A stretch of 64,000 bases of DNA from NCBI GenBank assembly GCA_019636625.1, contig JAHBXE010000006.1, positions 62,001-126,000 of the forward strand. The letters run 5' to 3'. The notes under the pieces are model-generated. The model saw only the letters and a program-made list of their open reading frames with translations, searched no databases and had not been told where the DNA came from. A program made the position numbers and the translations under genes. The stretch is from Phycisphaeraceae bacterium. GTDB taxonomy: Bacteria > Planctomycetota > Phycisphaerae > Phycisphaerales > UBA1924. Positions 36,394 through 45,444 of the stretch are shown here, piece after piece. The number at the start of each line of letters is the position of its first letter. Position 1 is the stretch's first letter.

Positions 36394-36682
36394 GACTTTA
36401 CCTTGAAGGAAAACCCACACCCGCCGCCGCTTCGCCGCGGTCCGCGGGATGACCCGGAGCCCCACATGGACACCCCAACATTGTCCGGAAATTCTCCGAT
36501 TTGGCAAGTGCAATCGGTGGCCAATCGAGCCCTGCTACGAATTTCCAGGCCATGCGTCCCTGGCGAACTGTTCGGAAAACAGGCGGTTCCCGAAACCCGT
36601 CGCGTGTGGTACGTTGGCCTCCGTACCTCCAGATCGCCGAGTGTGCCGGCCTGAACCCACGGGTCGGAGGAGCCTCTCCGCC

Positions 36683-38224
36683 ATGCGCCTCGCCCGTGTC
36701 ACCCTCGGCCTCACCCTCACCTCACCGCTGGCCGCTCAGGAATCGCCACCGCCGAACCAATGGACCATCATTGCCCACGGCCGAACCGGGTCATGTGACT
36801 ATCCGGCCAACTACAACAGCCTCACCGGCGAATCGGGATGGATGAGGCAGATGGCCACCCGCGTGGAATCCCTCGCCCCAGGAGGGGTCAACACGTACCG
36901 CCTCGATTGGTCCACGCTCAATCTGATCACCCTGAACCCCGGCGGCACCAATCCCCTCGATGCCACGCGCCATCATGTGGTCCTGTTCGATTGGGGCGCC
37001 ACCTCCGACTTTGACCCCGTGCTTTGCCAGTCGCCCAGCGGCGGCCCGAACGGCTTTGCCTTCGCCGCGGGCGATGCCATGATCGCCCTCCTCCGTCACT
37101 GGGACGCCGATGACCGCGTCTTCGCATTGATCGGCTTCAGCCGTGGCGCCGTTGTCGTCAGCGAAGCCGCCCGGCGGCTCATGTCCCTGGGCGTCAATCC
37201 GCGGCAGGTGCTCTTCATCGACGGGGAGGGATGCCAGTCCGGCGGCTCCAACGGCTGCACGTTCTACAACGATGGCCGTTTCGACGCTTGGGCCCCCCTC
37301 TCGGGGTCCGTCCGTTTTGACAACCTCTACGAAACCGTCAACGAACGCTACCTCGCCCCGGCGCTGTGCGCGACCAACCTTGGTGGGCATGCCCGACCAC
37401 GGTGCGGGAATATCAACCTCGGCACCGCCTACGCCCACACCACCTGGTCCCTTACATCAAGCTGCCTCCCCAGCTACAACCAGCCCTCGATCCTCTCGTA
37501 CGTCATCAACGGACTCGGTGTCAGCGGCGGCTCCTACGCGCTCCCCCAAGCCCCCGGACCGATTCAGGACCCCAACCCACCCGCCGCCAATGCCGAGCCC
37601 ATCGAACTCCCTTTCAACGGCTCCGCCTCGCTCGCCTCCCTCGCCGGTTGGATCGGCCAGGGCGGAGGCGGCACCGCTACCGTCTCATCTCTCTCCGGCG
37701 TTCCAACCATCCGCTTCACGCGCGGCCAGTCCCGCACGACCAACTTCCTCATCACACCCGACTGCATCTCCACCCTCTCCTGGTCCGCAGCAGCCGATTC
37801 AACCGCCACCGGCGACCAGGTGCTCTCTCTTTCCCTCGTGATCCCGGGCCAAGCGGATGTCCCTCTCGCTTCCGTGCCTCTGGCCGATGTTCCCACGACA
37901 CTTTCGCCCCGCCAGCCACTGCCTATTCCCCTCGCCGCACGAGGACGCGTCGCGCGGCTTCGCATTTCGCTCGACGGCACGACCGGGACCGCCGCGGCAC
38001 ACCTCGCCGCTGTTTCCTTCAGCACGTGCGGCACCGTCTGCTACCCCAACTGCGATGGAAGCTCGGGCTCGCCCCTCCTGACCGCCAACGACTTCCAGTG
38101 TTTCCTCAACCGATTCGCGGCGGGAGAGATGTACGCCAACTGCGACCAGAGCACGGGCACCCCCGCCTTGACCGCCAACGACTTCCAGTGTTTCCTCAAC
38201 GCCTTCGCCGCGGGGTGCCGTTAG
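36683..38224 (+). CDS. Exported alpha/beta-hydrolase-like protein with GC-type dockerin tail
   Basis: A 513-residue protein from ATG 36683, with signal peptide MRLARVTLGLTLTSPLAAQE. The first domain has the alpha/beta-hydrolase nucleophile elbow GFSRGAVVVSEAARRL (Ser153) after WTIIAHGRTGSCDY, and RRLMSLGVNPRQVLFIDGEG; the acid and His partners were not identified with certainty (candidate TAYAHTTW). A beta-sandwich (about 305-445) follows, then two modules (CYPNCDGSSGSPLLTANDFQ, ANCDQSTGTPALTANDFQCF). It may be a secreted lipase/esterase or peptidase; no substrate is visible. It diverges from the protease gene. Confidence 0.78.
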   Translation: MRLARVTLGLTLTSPLAAQESPPPNQWTIIAHGRTGSCDYPANYNSLTGESGWMRQMATRVESLAPGGVNTYRLDWSTLNLITLNPGGTNPLDATRHHVVLFDWGATSDFDPVLCQSPSGGPNGFAFAAGDAMIALLRHWDADDRVFALIGFSRGAVVVSEAARRLMSLGVNPRQVLFIDGEGCQSGGSNGCTFYNDGRFDAWAPLSGSVRFDNLYETVNERYLAPALCATNLGGHARPRCGNINLGTAYAHTTWSLTSSCLPSYNQPSILSYVINGLGVSGGSYALPQAPGPIQDPNPPAANAEPIELPFNGSASLASLAGWIGQGGGGTATVSSLSGVPTIRFTRGQSRTTNFLITPDCISTLSWSAAADSTATGDQVLSLSLVIPGQADVPLASVPLADVPTTLSPRQPLPIPLAARGRVARLRISLDGTTGTAAAHLAAVSFSTCGTVCYPNCDGSSGSPLLTANDFQCFLNRFAAGEMYANCDQSTGTPALTANDFQCFLNAFAAGCR

Positions 38225-38244
38225 CACGCATGGCCAAGAGCAAA

Positions 38245-38272
38245 GCACCCCCCGATCCGCTCCGGGGGGTGC
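38245..38272. terminator. Bidirectional terminator-like hairpin
   Basis: A perfect 10-bp GC-rich inverted repeat (38245-38254 with 38263-38272, 8-base loop) lies between the convergent hydrolase and prepilin-like genes. Neither side has a long T run, so it is a weaker intrinsic terminator candidate, but its placement at the junction of convergent genes supports the role. Confidence 0.5.
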
Positions 38273-38302
38273 CAAGGGTTCAGGCTGACTCAGGCGGTCG
38301 AG

Positions 38303-39286
38303 TCATGGAGGCGGCAACGAAGTGCCGGGCAGGTTGAAAATGAAGATGTACTTGCCCACACCGTACGGCGGCGTATCACGCGCCGGGTCGTACAGCGACC
38401 CCGTCGTCATTTTCACGTACTCCGCGCGCGCATCGAGGAACCCGAGGACCGACTTGTTCTTCTCCCCGAACTCCCCCATGAACAACGGGCGCTGCGGGAT
38501 CGGCACCGTGGTCTGCTGCCCCACGCCGGGCCAGTTGGCGATGACGTCCGTGATCTGGTCGTTGATCCACACGAACTTGTTCGTCGGGTCAAACTCCGAC
38601 GCCAGCCGGATCCGGCGAACGCCCGCATCAAACCGCATCGTGAAGTTGCTCGGCAGGTTGGCGTTCTGCTGCGACCACCACTTCATGTTCGTGTGGTAAC
38701 TGGTGCCCACATCGTCGTACGAGGAGACCCCCGGCGTCTCTGCGGGCCATTGGCGCTGCCGCGTTGTCTTGTCGCCCGGCGAGCGGTACGCCGGCATTTC
38801 AAGCGAGGTCCGCTGGGCCGGCGTGAGCGTTCCACGGACCAGCGTCCAGTACTTCCGCCCCGGCTGAGGCGTGCCGTTGGGCGATGATCCTTGACCGACG
38901 TCCACGTGGCCCGTCGGCCGTTCGATCGTCACGCCCGTGTAAAGGTAGTTGTTCAGCCGGCGGTAGAACGCCGGGTCATCAAAGGCACCGCCGCCGTAAG
39001 TCTGCCAGAACACGTCGCAGTTCTTCCCCCCGTAGTTCCAAGTGTCCCAGCCGCCCGTGATGGCGCCCTCGTTGTACCCCGTTCCGTACATCGGGATCTG
39101 GTCCTTGTTCTCCGACCGGTACGTCGAGAACCCCAGCATGATCTGCCGCACGTTGTTGAGCGAGATCGTGATCCGAGAGGCATTCCTCGCCTTCGACAAC
39201 GCCGGCAGCAGAATGCCGATGAGCAGCGCAATGATCGCAATCACGACCAGCAACTCGATCAGCGTGAACGCGCGTGTCTTCCGCAT
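38303..39286 (-). CDS. Prepilin-like protein with N-terminal FTLIE leader
   Basis: A 327-residue protein that starts MRKTRAFTLIELLVVIAIIA, then LLIGILLPALSKARNASR: the class III (type IV pilin/pseudopilin) signal recognised by a prepilin peptidase after the Ala in AFTLIE, followed by a single membrane helix. The remainder is a large polar domain (VWINDQITDVIANWPGVGQQ, FGEKNKSVLGFLDARAEYVK). Planctomycetes encode many such proteins, often as major-pseudopilin-like or surface proteins; this one has no sibling here. Upstream in-frame codons back to 39661 are discounted because the leader must be at the N-terminus. Confidence 0.85.
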   Translation of the reverse strand: MRKTRAFTLIELLVVIAIIALLIGILLPALSKARNASRITISLNNVRQIMLGFSTYRSENKDQIPMYGTGYNEGAITGGWDTWNYGGKNCDVFWQTYGGGAFDDPAFYRRLNNYLYTGVTIERPTGHVDVGQGSSPNGTPQPGRKYWTLVRGTLTPAQRTSLEMPAYRSPGDKTTRQRQWPAETPGVSSYDDVGTSYHTNMKWWSQQNANLPSNFTMRFDAGVRRIRLASEFDPTNKFVWINDQITDVIANWPGVGQQTTVPIPQRPLFMGEFGEKNKSVLGFLDARAEYVKMTTGSLYDPARDTPPYGVGKYIFIFNLPGTSLPPP

Positions 39287-39447
39287 GGCAGGTCTCCGCT
39301 GGGGATTCAACTCGCATTGTCCGCCGCGGGGTCCGCGGCACTCGCCAAGCGGCTCCCGAATGGGACCGCAGTCCTTGGCGTTCAGAACCATCCTACCACG
39401 GCGACCGGCCGTTGCAAGCCCCTCGCATACGAACAGAGAGCAACCGG

Positions 39448-40608
39448 CTACTCCTCGATCACCCGCCCCGACCCCCGCACCACCCGCCCGATCCGGTGAA
39501 CCCGCTCCCCCAGCTTTGTCAGCCGCTCCGCCACCGACTCGGCGAAGGAAGGCCGCACGATCAGCGTGTACCCGATCCCCATGTTGAACACCCGTCGCAT
39601 CTCCTCCTCGGCCACCCGCCCGTGCTGCTGGATGAAGCGGAACACCGGCAGCGGCTCCCACGACCGGGTGTCAATCACGGCATCGACCCCCGGGTGCAAC
39701 GCCCGCTCCAGGTTCCCCACCATTCCCGACCCCGTGATGTGCGCCATCCCCGAAATGATGTTCTTCACCGTGTACGACCGCTGCAGCCGCACGATGGAAT
39801 CCGCGTAGATCCGCGTCGGCGTCAACAGCACCTCCCCCAGTGTGCGGGGCGCCGCCGCGGCCGCCTTCTTCTTCCGTCGCCCACCGTTTGCCGGGACCAG
39901 CTCCGGGTACACGCGGCCCAGGTCCAGCCCCGCCTTCTCCACCACCTTCCGCACCAGCGTGTACCCATTGCTGTGGATGCCGTCGCTCTCGAGCCCGAGC
40001 ACCACATCCCCCGCCTTCACCCGAAGCGGGTTCATCGCCCGCTTGAGCTCCACCACCCCGACCGCGAACCCCGCCAGGTCAAAGTCGCCGTTGGCGTACA
40101 CGTCCGGCATTTCGGCCGTCTCCCCCCCCAGCAGCGCGCACCCCGCCTTCCGGCATCCCTCCGCCACACCCCGGACCATGTCCGTGAGCATATCCGAGTC
40201 CACCCTGCCGACCGCGATGTAGTCCAGAAAGATCAACGGCTCGCCGCCCTGCACGATCAGGTCGTTCACGTTCATCGCGACCAGGTCGATCCCGATCGTG
40301 TCGAACTTTTTCAGCTGCGCCGCGAGCTTTACCTTCGTCCCGCACCCATCCGTGCACGCGATCAACACCGGGTCCTTGTAGTTCCGCTTGAACAGCCGCT
40401 CGTTGAAGTCCAACCGGAACAGCCCCGCGAAACCGCCAGGGTTCGAGATCACCCGCGGCCCGTGCGTCCGCCGCATGATCGATTCCAGCGAGTCCGTGAA
40501 CCGGTCCTTGGCCTCCAGGTTCACCCCCGCCGCGGCGTAGGTCAGCCCGCCACCAGAGGACGACTTTCCCGGTTTCCTCGATCTCGGCTGCGCAGGGGCC
40601 TTTGGCAT
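39448..40608 (-). CDS. purM: Phosphoribosylformylglycinamidine cyclo-ligase
   Basis: PurM makes aminoimidazole ribotide in purine synthesis. Family marks are LTYAAAGVNLEAKDRFTDSL, ACTDGCGTKVKLA, GIDLVAMNVNDLIVQGGEPL, GGETAEMPDVY, GLESDGIHSNGYTLVRKVVE and MAHITGSGMVGNLERALHPG. At 386 residues it is somewhat longer than the usual 345: a short N-terminal basic tail and a Lys/Ala-rich insert (RRKKKAAAAAPR, about residue 255) add the difference. ATG 40608 is preferred over GTG 40614. It diverges from metK. Confidence 0.95.
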   Translation of the reverse strand: MPKAPAQPRSRKPGKSSSGGGLTYAAAGVNLEAKDRFTDSLESIMRRTHGPRVISNPGGFAGLFRLDFNERLFKRNYKDPVLIACTDGCGTKVKLAAQLKKFDTIGIDLVAMNVNDLIVQGGEPLIFLDYIAVGRVDSDMLTDMVRGVAEGCRKAGCALLGGETAEMPDVYANGDFDLAGFAVGVVELKRAMNPLRVKAGDVVLGLESDGIHSNGYTLVRKVVEKAGLDLGRVYPELVPANGGRRKKKAAAAAPRTLGEVLLTPTRIYADSIVRLQRSYTVKNIISGMAHITGSGMVGNLERALHPGVDAVIDTRSWEPLPVFRFIQQHGRVAEEEMRRVFNMGIGYTLIVRPSFAESVAERLTKLGERVHRIGRVVRGSGRVIEE

Positions 40609-40760
40609 GGCCACAGGATAGAAACCCCGCCGGAGATGTGCCCTTGTGCCGGCCCCGATTCGTGCCGATACTCCCCCGTCGGCACGCGCACCCCGGGGCG
40701 GAAGCCCGGTGCCTCCCGTGCTACCCTTGACTCCCCCACGTACGACCCAGAGGAACCCGC

Positions 40761-41957
40761 ATGCCCCGCGCCCAACTCTTCACGTCTGAATCCGTCTCCA
40801 TGGGCCACCCGGACAAGGTGGCGGACCAGATCTCCGACGCCGTCCTGGATGCCATGCTCGCCGACGACCCCTACAGCCGAGTCGCCTGCGAGACCCTCTG
40901 CTGCACCGGCCTGGTCGTCGTCGCGGGCGAGATCACCACCAAGACCTACGTCAACATCCCCGACCTCGTCCGCGAGACGATCCGCGAGATCGGTTACACC
41001 TCCGGCGACATGCGCTTCGACGCCGACTCCGCCGGCGTGCTCGTCGCCATCAACAAGCAATCCCCCCACATCGCCATGGGTGTGGACCGCGACGGCGCCG
41101 GCGACCAGGGCATGATGTTCGGTTACGCCTGCAACGAAACCCCCGAGCTCATGCCGCTGCCGATCCAGCTTGCCCATCGCATGATCGAGCAGCAGGCCCA
41201 CGTCCGGCGCGAGGGCACCATCCCCGGCCTCCGCCCCGACGCCAAGAGCCAGGTCACGGTCGAGTACGACCACAACCGCCCGGTGCGCGTCGACACGCTC
41301 GTCCTGTCCACCCAGCACGACCCCATGTGGAACGAGCGCCAGGGGGACCTCAAGAAGCAGGTCATCGAGCACATTCTCAAGCCCGTCCTCCGCGAATGGT
41401 GGAACCCCGGCATCACCGTCCACGTCAACCCCACCGGCTGCTTCGAAGTCGGCGGCCCCCATGGTGACACCGGTCTGACCGGCCGCAAGATCATCGTCGA
41501 CACGTACGGCGGCATGGGCCGTCACGGCGGTGGCGCCTTCTCCGGCAAGGACCCCACCAAGGTCGACCGTTCCGCCGCGTACATGGCACGCTACATCGCC
41601 AAGAACATCGTCGCCGCCGGCCTCGCCGACCGCTGCGAAGTCCAGCTCTCGTACGCCATCGGCGTCGCCGAACCCACCAGTGTCCTCATCGACTGCCAGG
41701 GAACCGCCAGGGCCGACGAAGGCAAGATTTCCGACGCTGTCCGCCAGCTCTTCAAGCTCACGCCCCGCGGCATCATCGAAACCCTCAAGCTCCGCAACCC
41801 CATCTACAGCCCCACCGCCCGCCACGGCCACTTCGGCCGCGCCCCCTACGAGGGTCAGTACTACGACCGCGTCAAGCGTGAGCACCGCGGCGGCAAGATC
41901 GAGTTCTTCGGCTGGGAGAAGACCGACAAGGCCGCGGAGCTCAAGAAGCTCCTTTGA
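40761..41957 (+). CDS. metK: S-adenosylmethionine synthase
   Basis: MetK makes S-adenosylmethionine from methionine and ATP. The 398-residue protein has the whole family pattern: [40 protein letters not shown], the loop [40 protein letters not shown] and a C-terminal [15 protein letters not shown] site lies upstream of ATG 40761. No known SAM riboswitch structure was recognised in the 150 bases before it. It is the only SAM synthase here and feeds the methylases elsewhere in the window. Confidence 0.97.
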   Translation: MPRAQLFTSESVSMGHPDKVADQISDAVLDAMLADDPYSRVACETLCCTGLVVVAGEITTKTYVNIPDLVRETIREIGYTSGDMRFDADSAGVLVAINKQSPHIAMGVDRDGAGDQGMMFGYACNETPELMPLPIQLAHRMIEQQAHVRREGTIPGLRPDAKSQVTVEYDHNRPVRVDTLVLSTQHDPMWNERQGDLKKQVIEHILKPVLREWWNPGITVHVNPTGCFEVGGPHGDTGLTGRKIIVDTYGGMGRHGGGAFSGKDPTKVDRSAAYMARYIAKNIVAAGLADRCEVQLSYAIGVAEPTSVLIDCQGTARADEGKISDAVRQLFKLTPRGIIETLKLRNPIYSPTARHGHFGRAPYEGQYYDRVKREHRGGKIEFFGWEKTDKAAELKKLL

Positions 41958-41990
41958 GCCGCGCGAACGTCGCCACGGTCCACTACCCGC

Positions 41991-42881
41991 TCATGCTCTG
42001 GCCAGCCGCGTAACCGCCCGGCGCGGATACGTCTTGGCATCGACGCGGCGAAGCGCCGCGCGCAGCGGCTTCGCGAGTGCTTCCGCCAACGCCTCATCCT
42101 GGACCACCAGCGGTTTTCTCCATCGTCGGGGCTTCCTTGTTCCAAACCCGTACAGCCGGTGCTTCATGATGTACCTCGCCACCGGCGCGATCACTCCGTC
42201 CCACTCCTCCGGATCACGCGGCGCCGAGGGAATCCGCTCCCGCACCTCCGTCGACGAGGCCTCCACCGGGAAGTTTGGCGCCATCCGCCGGCACCACGCC
42301 GCCCGCTCCTCCCGGGTCCAGAAATCTCTCGGCAGCGCGTGGTACAACTGGTTGACCGTCGCCACGCCCTCCCTGGCCATCACCAGCGGCTCGGCGAGGC
42401 GGATGATGCTCCGGCAGTCCTTCCACCGATGAAAGTCGGCCGCCTGGTCCCCCCCGATCAGTAGACGCAGCTTCACCCGCTTGGGCAGCACCGCACGCAA
42501 CCGTCGCAGCGTGTCCACCGTGTAACTCGGCCGCTCCCCGCCGTACGCCCGCTCCCACTTCGCCCGGTCAATCTCATCCGTCCAGATCGACCGCCGCCCC
42601 GGGACATCCAGCGCCAGTTTCAGCATCGCCAGACGCTGCGCATCGCTCGCCACCGGCCCCCGCGCCTTGAGCGGGCTCCGCGCCGCGGGCACATACAGAA
42701 GCCACCCACGCTCCCCGAACAACCTCATCGTCACCGACAGCGGCCCCAGCGTGTGATAGAAGTGCGGCGGATCAAAGGAGCCGCCATACACCACCACGAC
42801 ATCCACATCGCGCGGCACCGGCGCCGGCGTGATCGGCGCTTCCTTTGGTGTCTTGGACTTTCGTCCTGCGCGTCGAGGCAT
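41991..42881 (-). CDS. nadD: Nicotinate-nucleotide adenylyltransferase-like protein
   Basis: The protein (296 residues) belongs to the nucleotidyltransferase family that joins ATP to nicotinate mononucleotide in NAD synthesis. The binding motif VVVYGGSFDPPHFYH occurs at about residues 28-42, and the C-terminal motif SSTEVRERI of the family follows at the expected distance. It is longer than the usual 200-220 residues: basic Lys/Pro/Arg-rich N-terminus (about 25 residues), extra segments, and a 40-residue C-terminal tail rich in Arg and Ala. ATG 42881 is chosen; upstream in-frame codons overlap the next gene. Reaction inferred from family; a related adenylyltransferase is possible. Confidence 0.8.
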   Translation of the reverse strand: MPRRAGRKSKTPKEAPITPAPVPRDVDVVVVYGGSFDPPHFYHTLGPLSVTMRLFGERGWLLYVPAARSPLKARGPVASDAQRLAMLKLALDVPGRRSIWTDEIDRAKWERAYGGERPSYTVDTLRRLRAVLPKRVKLRLLIGGDQAADFHRWKDCRSIIRLAEPLVMAREGVATVNQLYHALPRDFWTREERAAWCRRMAPNFPVEASSTEVRERIPSAPRDPEEWDGVIAPVARYIMKHRLYGFGTRKPRRWRKPLVVQDEALAEALAKPLRAALRRVDAKTYPRRAVTRLARA

Positions 42882-42907
42882 CACTCGATGGTATTCGCCG
42901 GACCCAC

Positions 42908-43291
42908 TCAGCCCCCGACGTCCACCATCATCACCGGCCCGAGGCCCCAATCCGCCTGCATGCCATCCGGGTTCAAGTCCGGTCGAATCCGCGACAACTC
43001 CGCCGCATCCAAGTCCCGCTCCACGATCTGCCCATCCAGCGAGCACAGCGTGTACCGCGTCCCCGCCCCCGTCGCCCGCACCTGCACCACCTCATCCCGC
43101 CCCACCAACTCGCACACCAGCACACCCGTCACCGGCCCGCTCACTGCCACAGTCGCGGACTCCGCATCCGTGAGCGGTCGCCCCTCATCTGGCAGCGTCG
43201 CGCAGCCCCCCGCGGCAACGATCGCCACCGCAACCGCCGCCAGCGACCGGTTCGCTACCGACCCCAAGGCCCTCATCATCGATCTCGCCAT
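42908..43291 (-). CDS. Predicted lipoprotein of unknown function
   Basis: A protein of about 127 residues with a lipoprotein signal ending VAIVAAGGCATLPDEG. The mature part is small and acidic, with TGVLVCELVGRDEVVQVRAT and YTLCSLDGQIVERDLDA. The start is uncertain: ATG 43291, 43309, 43324 and 43279 are all in frame, and no strong ribosome-binding site distinguishes them. It lies 26 bases upstream of the nadD-like gene on the same strand and may be co-transcribed. Function unknown. Confidence 0.6.
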   Translation of the reverse strand: MARSMMRALGSVANRSLAAVAVAIVAAGGCATLPDEGRPLTDAESATVAVSGPVTGVLVCELVGRDEVVQVRATGAGTRYTLCSLDGQIVERDLDAAELSRIRPDLNPDGMQADWGLGPVMMVDVGG

Positions 43292-43428
43292 GCCCGCAGT
43301 ATCGGCCATCCCCACCCCGATCATCCCGTCCGGTAGTCACCCGACCCGTCCGCGACGCACGCAGGAGTTATTGGTCGCCCCACGCCGCACGCCTACAATC
43401 GCCCCCTACTCGCCGCCAAAGCGGCCGC

Positions 43429-43503
43429 GGCCCCGTCGTCTAGCCCGGTCTAGGACACCTCCCTTTCACGGAGGTAACGCGGGTTCGAATCCCGCCGGGG
43501 TCA
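43429..43503 (+). tRNA. tRNA-Glu (anticodon TTC)
   Basis: A 75-base cloverleaf. Acceptor arms GGCCCCG and CGGGGTC (one G-U) with discriminator A; the D region reads TCTAGCCCGGTCTAGGA; the anticodon stem CCTCC/GGAGG encloses the loop CTTTCAC with anticodon TTC; the T arm is CGGGTTCGAATCCCG. No CCA is encoded, so it is added after transcription. It stands alone between two minus-strand genes. Confidence 0.95.
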
Positions 43504-43637
43504 TTATCCTCCCGAAGCACCCACCGGCCTTGGTCGTTGCTCCAACGGTGGCTCAAAGCGGCCCCGCGTCCCATCCCGGCACGGATCGAGGCAACACGAC
43601 AGGGACCCGTTGAGTCCAAGCGCCGGAGTGCATCCCT

Positions 43638-45317
43638 TCAACCGACCGCGCCGATCCCCAGCGCCCGTTGGGTCGCAACGATCGATGCCTCCCGCCGCCG
43701 CCGGTACTCCTCGTCCGCCTCGATGATCGGCCGTCCGATCACGCCCTCCATCCGTTCGCGTGTGAACACCGGCGGGTTCGCCGCCGTTGCGCGCGTCCCG
43801 TACTGGTTCAGGTTCGAGGCGAAGATCCCTGCGGCGCTGACGGGCAGGAAGTCCTCGTACCGGATCCCCTCGACGTCCACATAACCGAGTCGGACCAGTT
43901 CGTGGATGTCGCTCGTCGGCAGCCGACCCTTCTCCGCCAGTCCCTTGGCCGTCGGCGCATACTCGCCGAACACGAGCCCGGCCTTCAGCAGCGCACGCAG
44001 CGTCTTCGGGATCGGCTCATAGAACCGCGCCTGGGCCGCCTGAAAGGCGGCATGGTCCTTGGACGGATCGGGCATCTGGTCTCGCGCCGCCTCCGCCGCG
44101 TCGTTGCACCGCTGGTACAAGCTCCGCCCCTCCGGGGTCGCGGCGAAGAACCGCTGTTCAATTTCCCCGAACCGCGCCGTGTGCGACGCCTTCACGGTTG
44201 TCCCGTCCGGCTGCCGGAACACGACCGGCTCCGACAGCGCCTTGTACGCATCCTGCCGCAGGAAGACCGGCGTGCCCGCGTCGGGACCCTCCGTGAAGTC
44301 CTTGAACCCGGAGTGATCAAGGTCAGCCAGTCGGTACGGCGGCTTGGCCAACTCCGCCACAAGCCGGTCCACCAAGGCGTCCACCGCCGCCGGCCCCGGC
44401 TTCGCACGCCCGAACCGCGCAACTTCCGCCGCCGTCAGGTGCTTGAAGTGCAGCCGCAGATAGTCCGCGTCCGCCATTTCAATCATCTGCGTCAGCGCCC
44501 GTCGCGCCCGCTCGCGGAACGCCCCCTCCCCGATTTCACCGAGGCAGTACTCCATCGCCCCCGTGTACAGGTCCATGCAGAACGTATTGGGCGTGAGATG
44601 GTTCAGGTGGTGCGCTTCAAAGCACGCGATGTCCGCGGCGATCTTGAAGCCCGCATCGCACAGGTGGTTGTAGAGTGCAAAGTCACGGGCCGTCCCCGTC
44701 CACTTGAAGATGTGGTTGACCGCCTCCTCGATCAACGCCTCCGAATCGCTTGATGACAATCCGCCCTGCCGTTCGCCGCGCTCGATCAGTTCCTTGGCCC
44801 GGTCGGTCCAGACCCGCCGCTGGGACAGCAGGTGCTCGATCCGCTTCCGCGTGTCGTCGTCGAAGTACTCGATCAGCAGCAGCGAGGAAAACACGCGGTG
44901 CTCCGGCCGCTCTCGAGAGCGGAATGCCGTCGCCACCACCGGCTGGCTCTTGGCCCCCACACGCGACATGTCATAGAAGTTGTGCGGCTCCATCCCGAAC
45001 AGGTGGAAGAACCGAGCCACCCACCGGTACTCCTCCGGCGTGCCGATCCGGATCGCCCCGTGCCGCTCCCCGCTCGCCTCTTCGATCCGGTCCGCCGTCA
45101 TAGAGAACCCGGGGAAGGCCTGGGCCAGCAGGTCGCACGCGGCCAGGTTGCACGCCAGGTTCACATCCAGCGACCCGCCGTACAGAGGAACCTCCTTCGC
45201 GAAGTTGGCCGACAACTGCGCAAAGAGCCGGTTCTGCATTTCGCGCGGATCGGCAAAGCCGGCGCGGGCGGACGGAGTGTGCTGGAGCTTGGAGGCGGGA
45301 ACAGAGGGCGTGTTCAT
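43638..45317 (-). CDS. DUF1338-type 2-oxoadipate dioxygenase/decarboxylase-like protein (HglS/YdcJ family)
   Basis: Members of this family, a VOC-fold iron enzyme, turn 2-oxoadipate into 2-hydroxyglutarate in lysine breakdown. The 559-residue protein has the family blocks FKIAADIACFEAHHLNHLTP (His-rich metal-site region), RIGTPEEYRWVARFFHLFGM, FYDMSRVGAKSQPVVATAFR and a C-terminal YEDFLPVSAAGIFASNLNQY. It is longer than the roughly 450-465 of E. coli YdcJ and Pseudomonas HglS, with added material at both ends. ATG 45317 is preferred to an upstream TTG. No other lysine-degradation gene is close; the reaction is inferred from the family. Confidence 0.8.
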   Translation of the reverse strand: MNTPSVPASKLQHTPSARAGFADPREMQNRLFAQLSANFAKEVPLYGGSLDVNLACNLAACDLLAQAFPGFSMTADRIEEASGERHGAIRIGTPEEYRWVARFFHLFGMEPHNFYDMSRVGAKSQPVVATAFRSRERPEHRVFSSLLLIEYFDDDTRKRIEHLLSQRRVWTDRAKELIERGERQGGLSSSDSEALIEEAVNHIFKWTGTARDFALYNHLCDAGFKIAADIACFEAHHLNHLTPNTFCMDLYTGAMEYCLGEIGEGAFRERARRALTQMIEMADADYLRLHFKHLTAAEVARFGRAKPGPAAVDALVDRLVAELAKPPYRLADLDHSGFKDFTEGPDAGTPVFLRQDAYKALSEPVVFRQPDGTTVKASHTARFGEIEQRFFAATPEGRSLYQRCNDAAEAARDQMPDPSKDHAAFQAAQARFYEPIPKTLRALLKAGLVFGEYAPTAKGLAEKGRLPTSDIHELVRLGYVDVEGIRYEDFLPVSAAGIFASNLNQYGTRATAANPPVFTRERMEGVIGRPIIEADEEYRRRREASIVATQRALGIGAVG

Positions 45318-45444
45318 GGGATCCAAGGGTTGCCTGCCGGTTGCGGAACGTCAATGCCGCACGAGCACCAACCGCACGTGCGGGCGGGAATAACCCTGCC
45401 GCCGCACACCGGCGCTGGGACGTCCCCCTTGTCCGCCACAAACC

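Noticed and set aside
39287-39661. N-terminal extension of the prepilin-like protein
   Set aside because: The FTLIE leader must be close to the N-terminus; the upstream frame is Gly/Ala/Arg-rich and overlaps purM.
40621-40760. Possible SAM riboswitch before metK
   Set aside because: No SAM-I, SAM-II or SAH riboswitch core could be matched by eye; the region is GC-rich but without the expected helices.
40542-41885. A 447-codon minus-strand frame
   Set aside because: It is antisense to metK; the Val/Gly/Asp-rich sequence is a codon-phase shadow.
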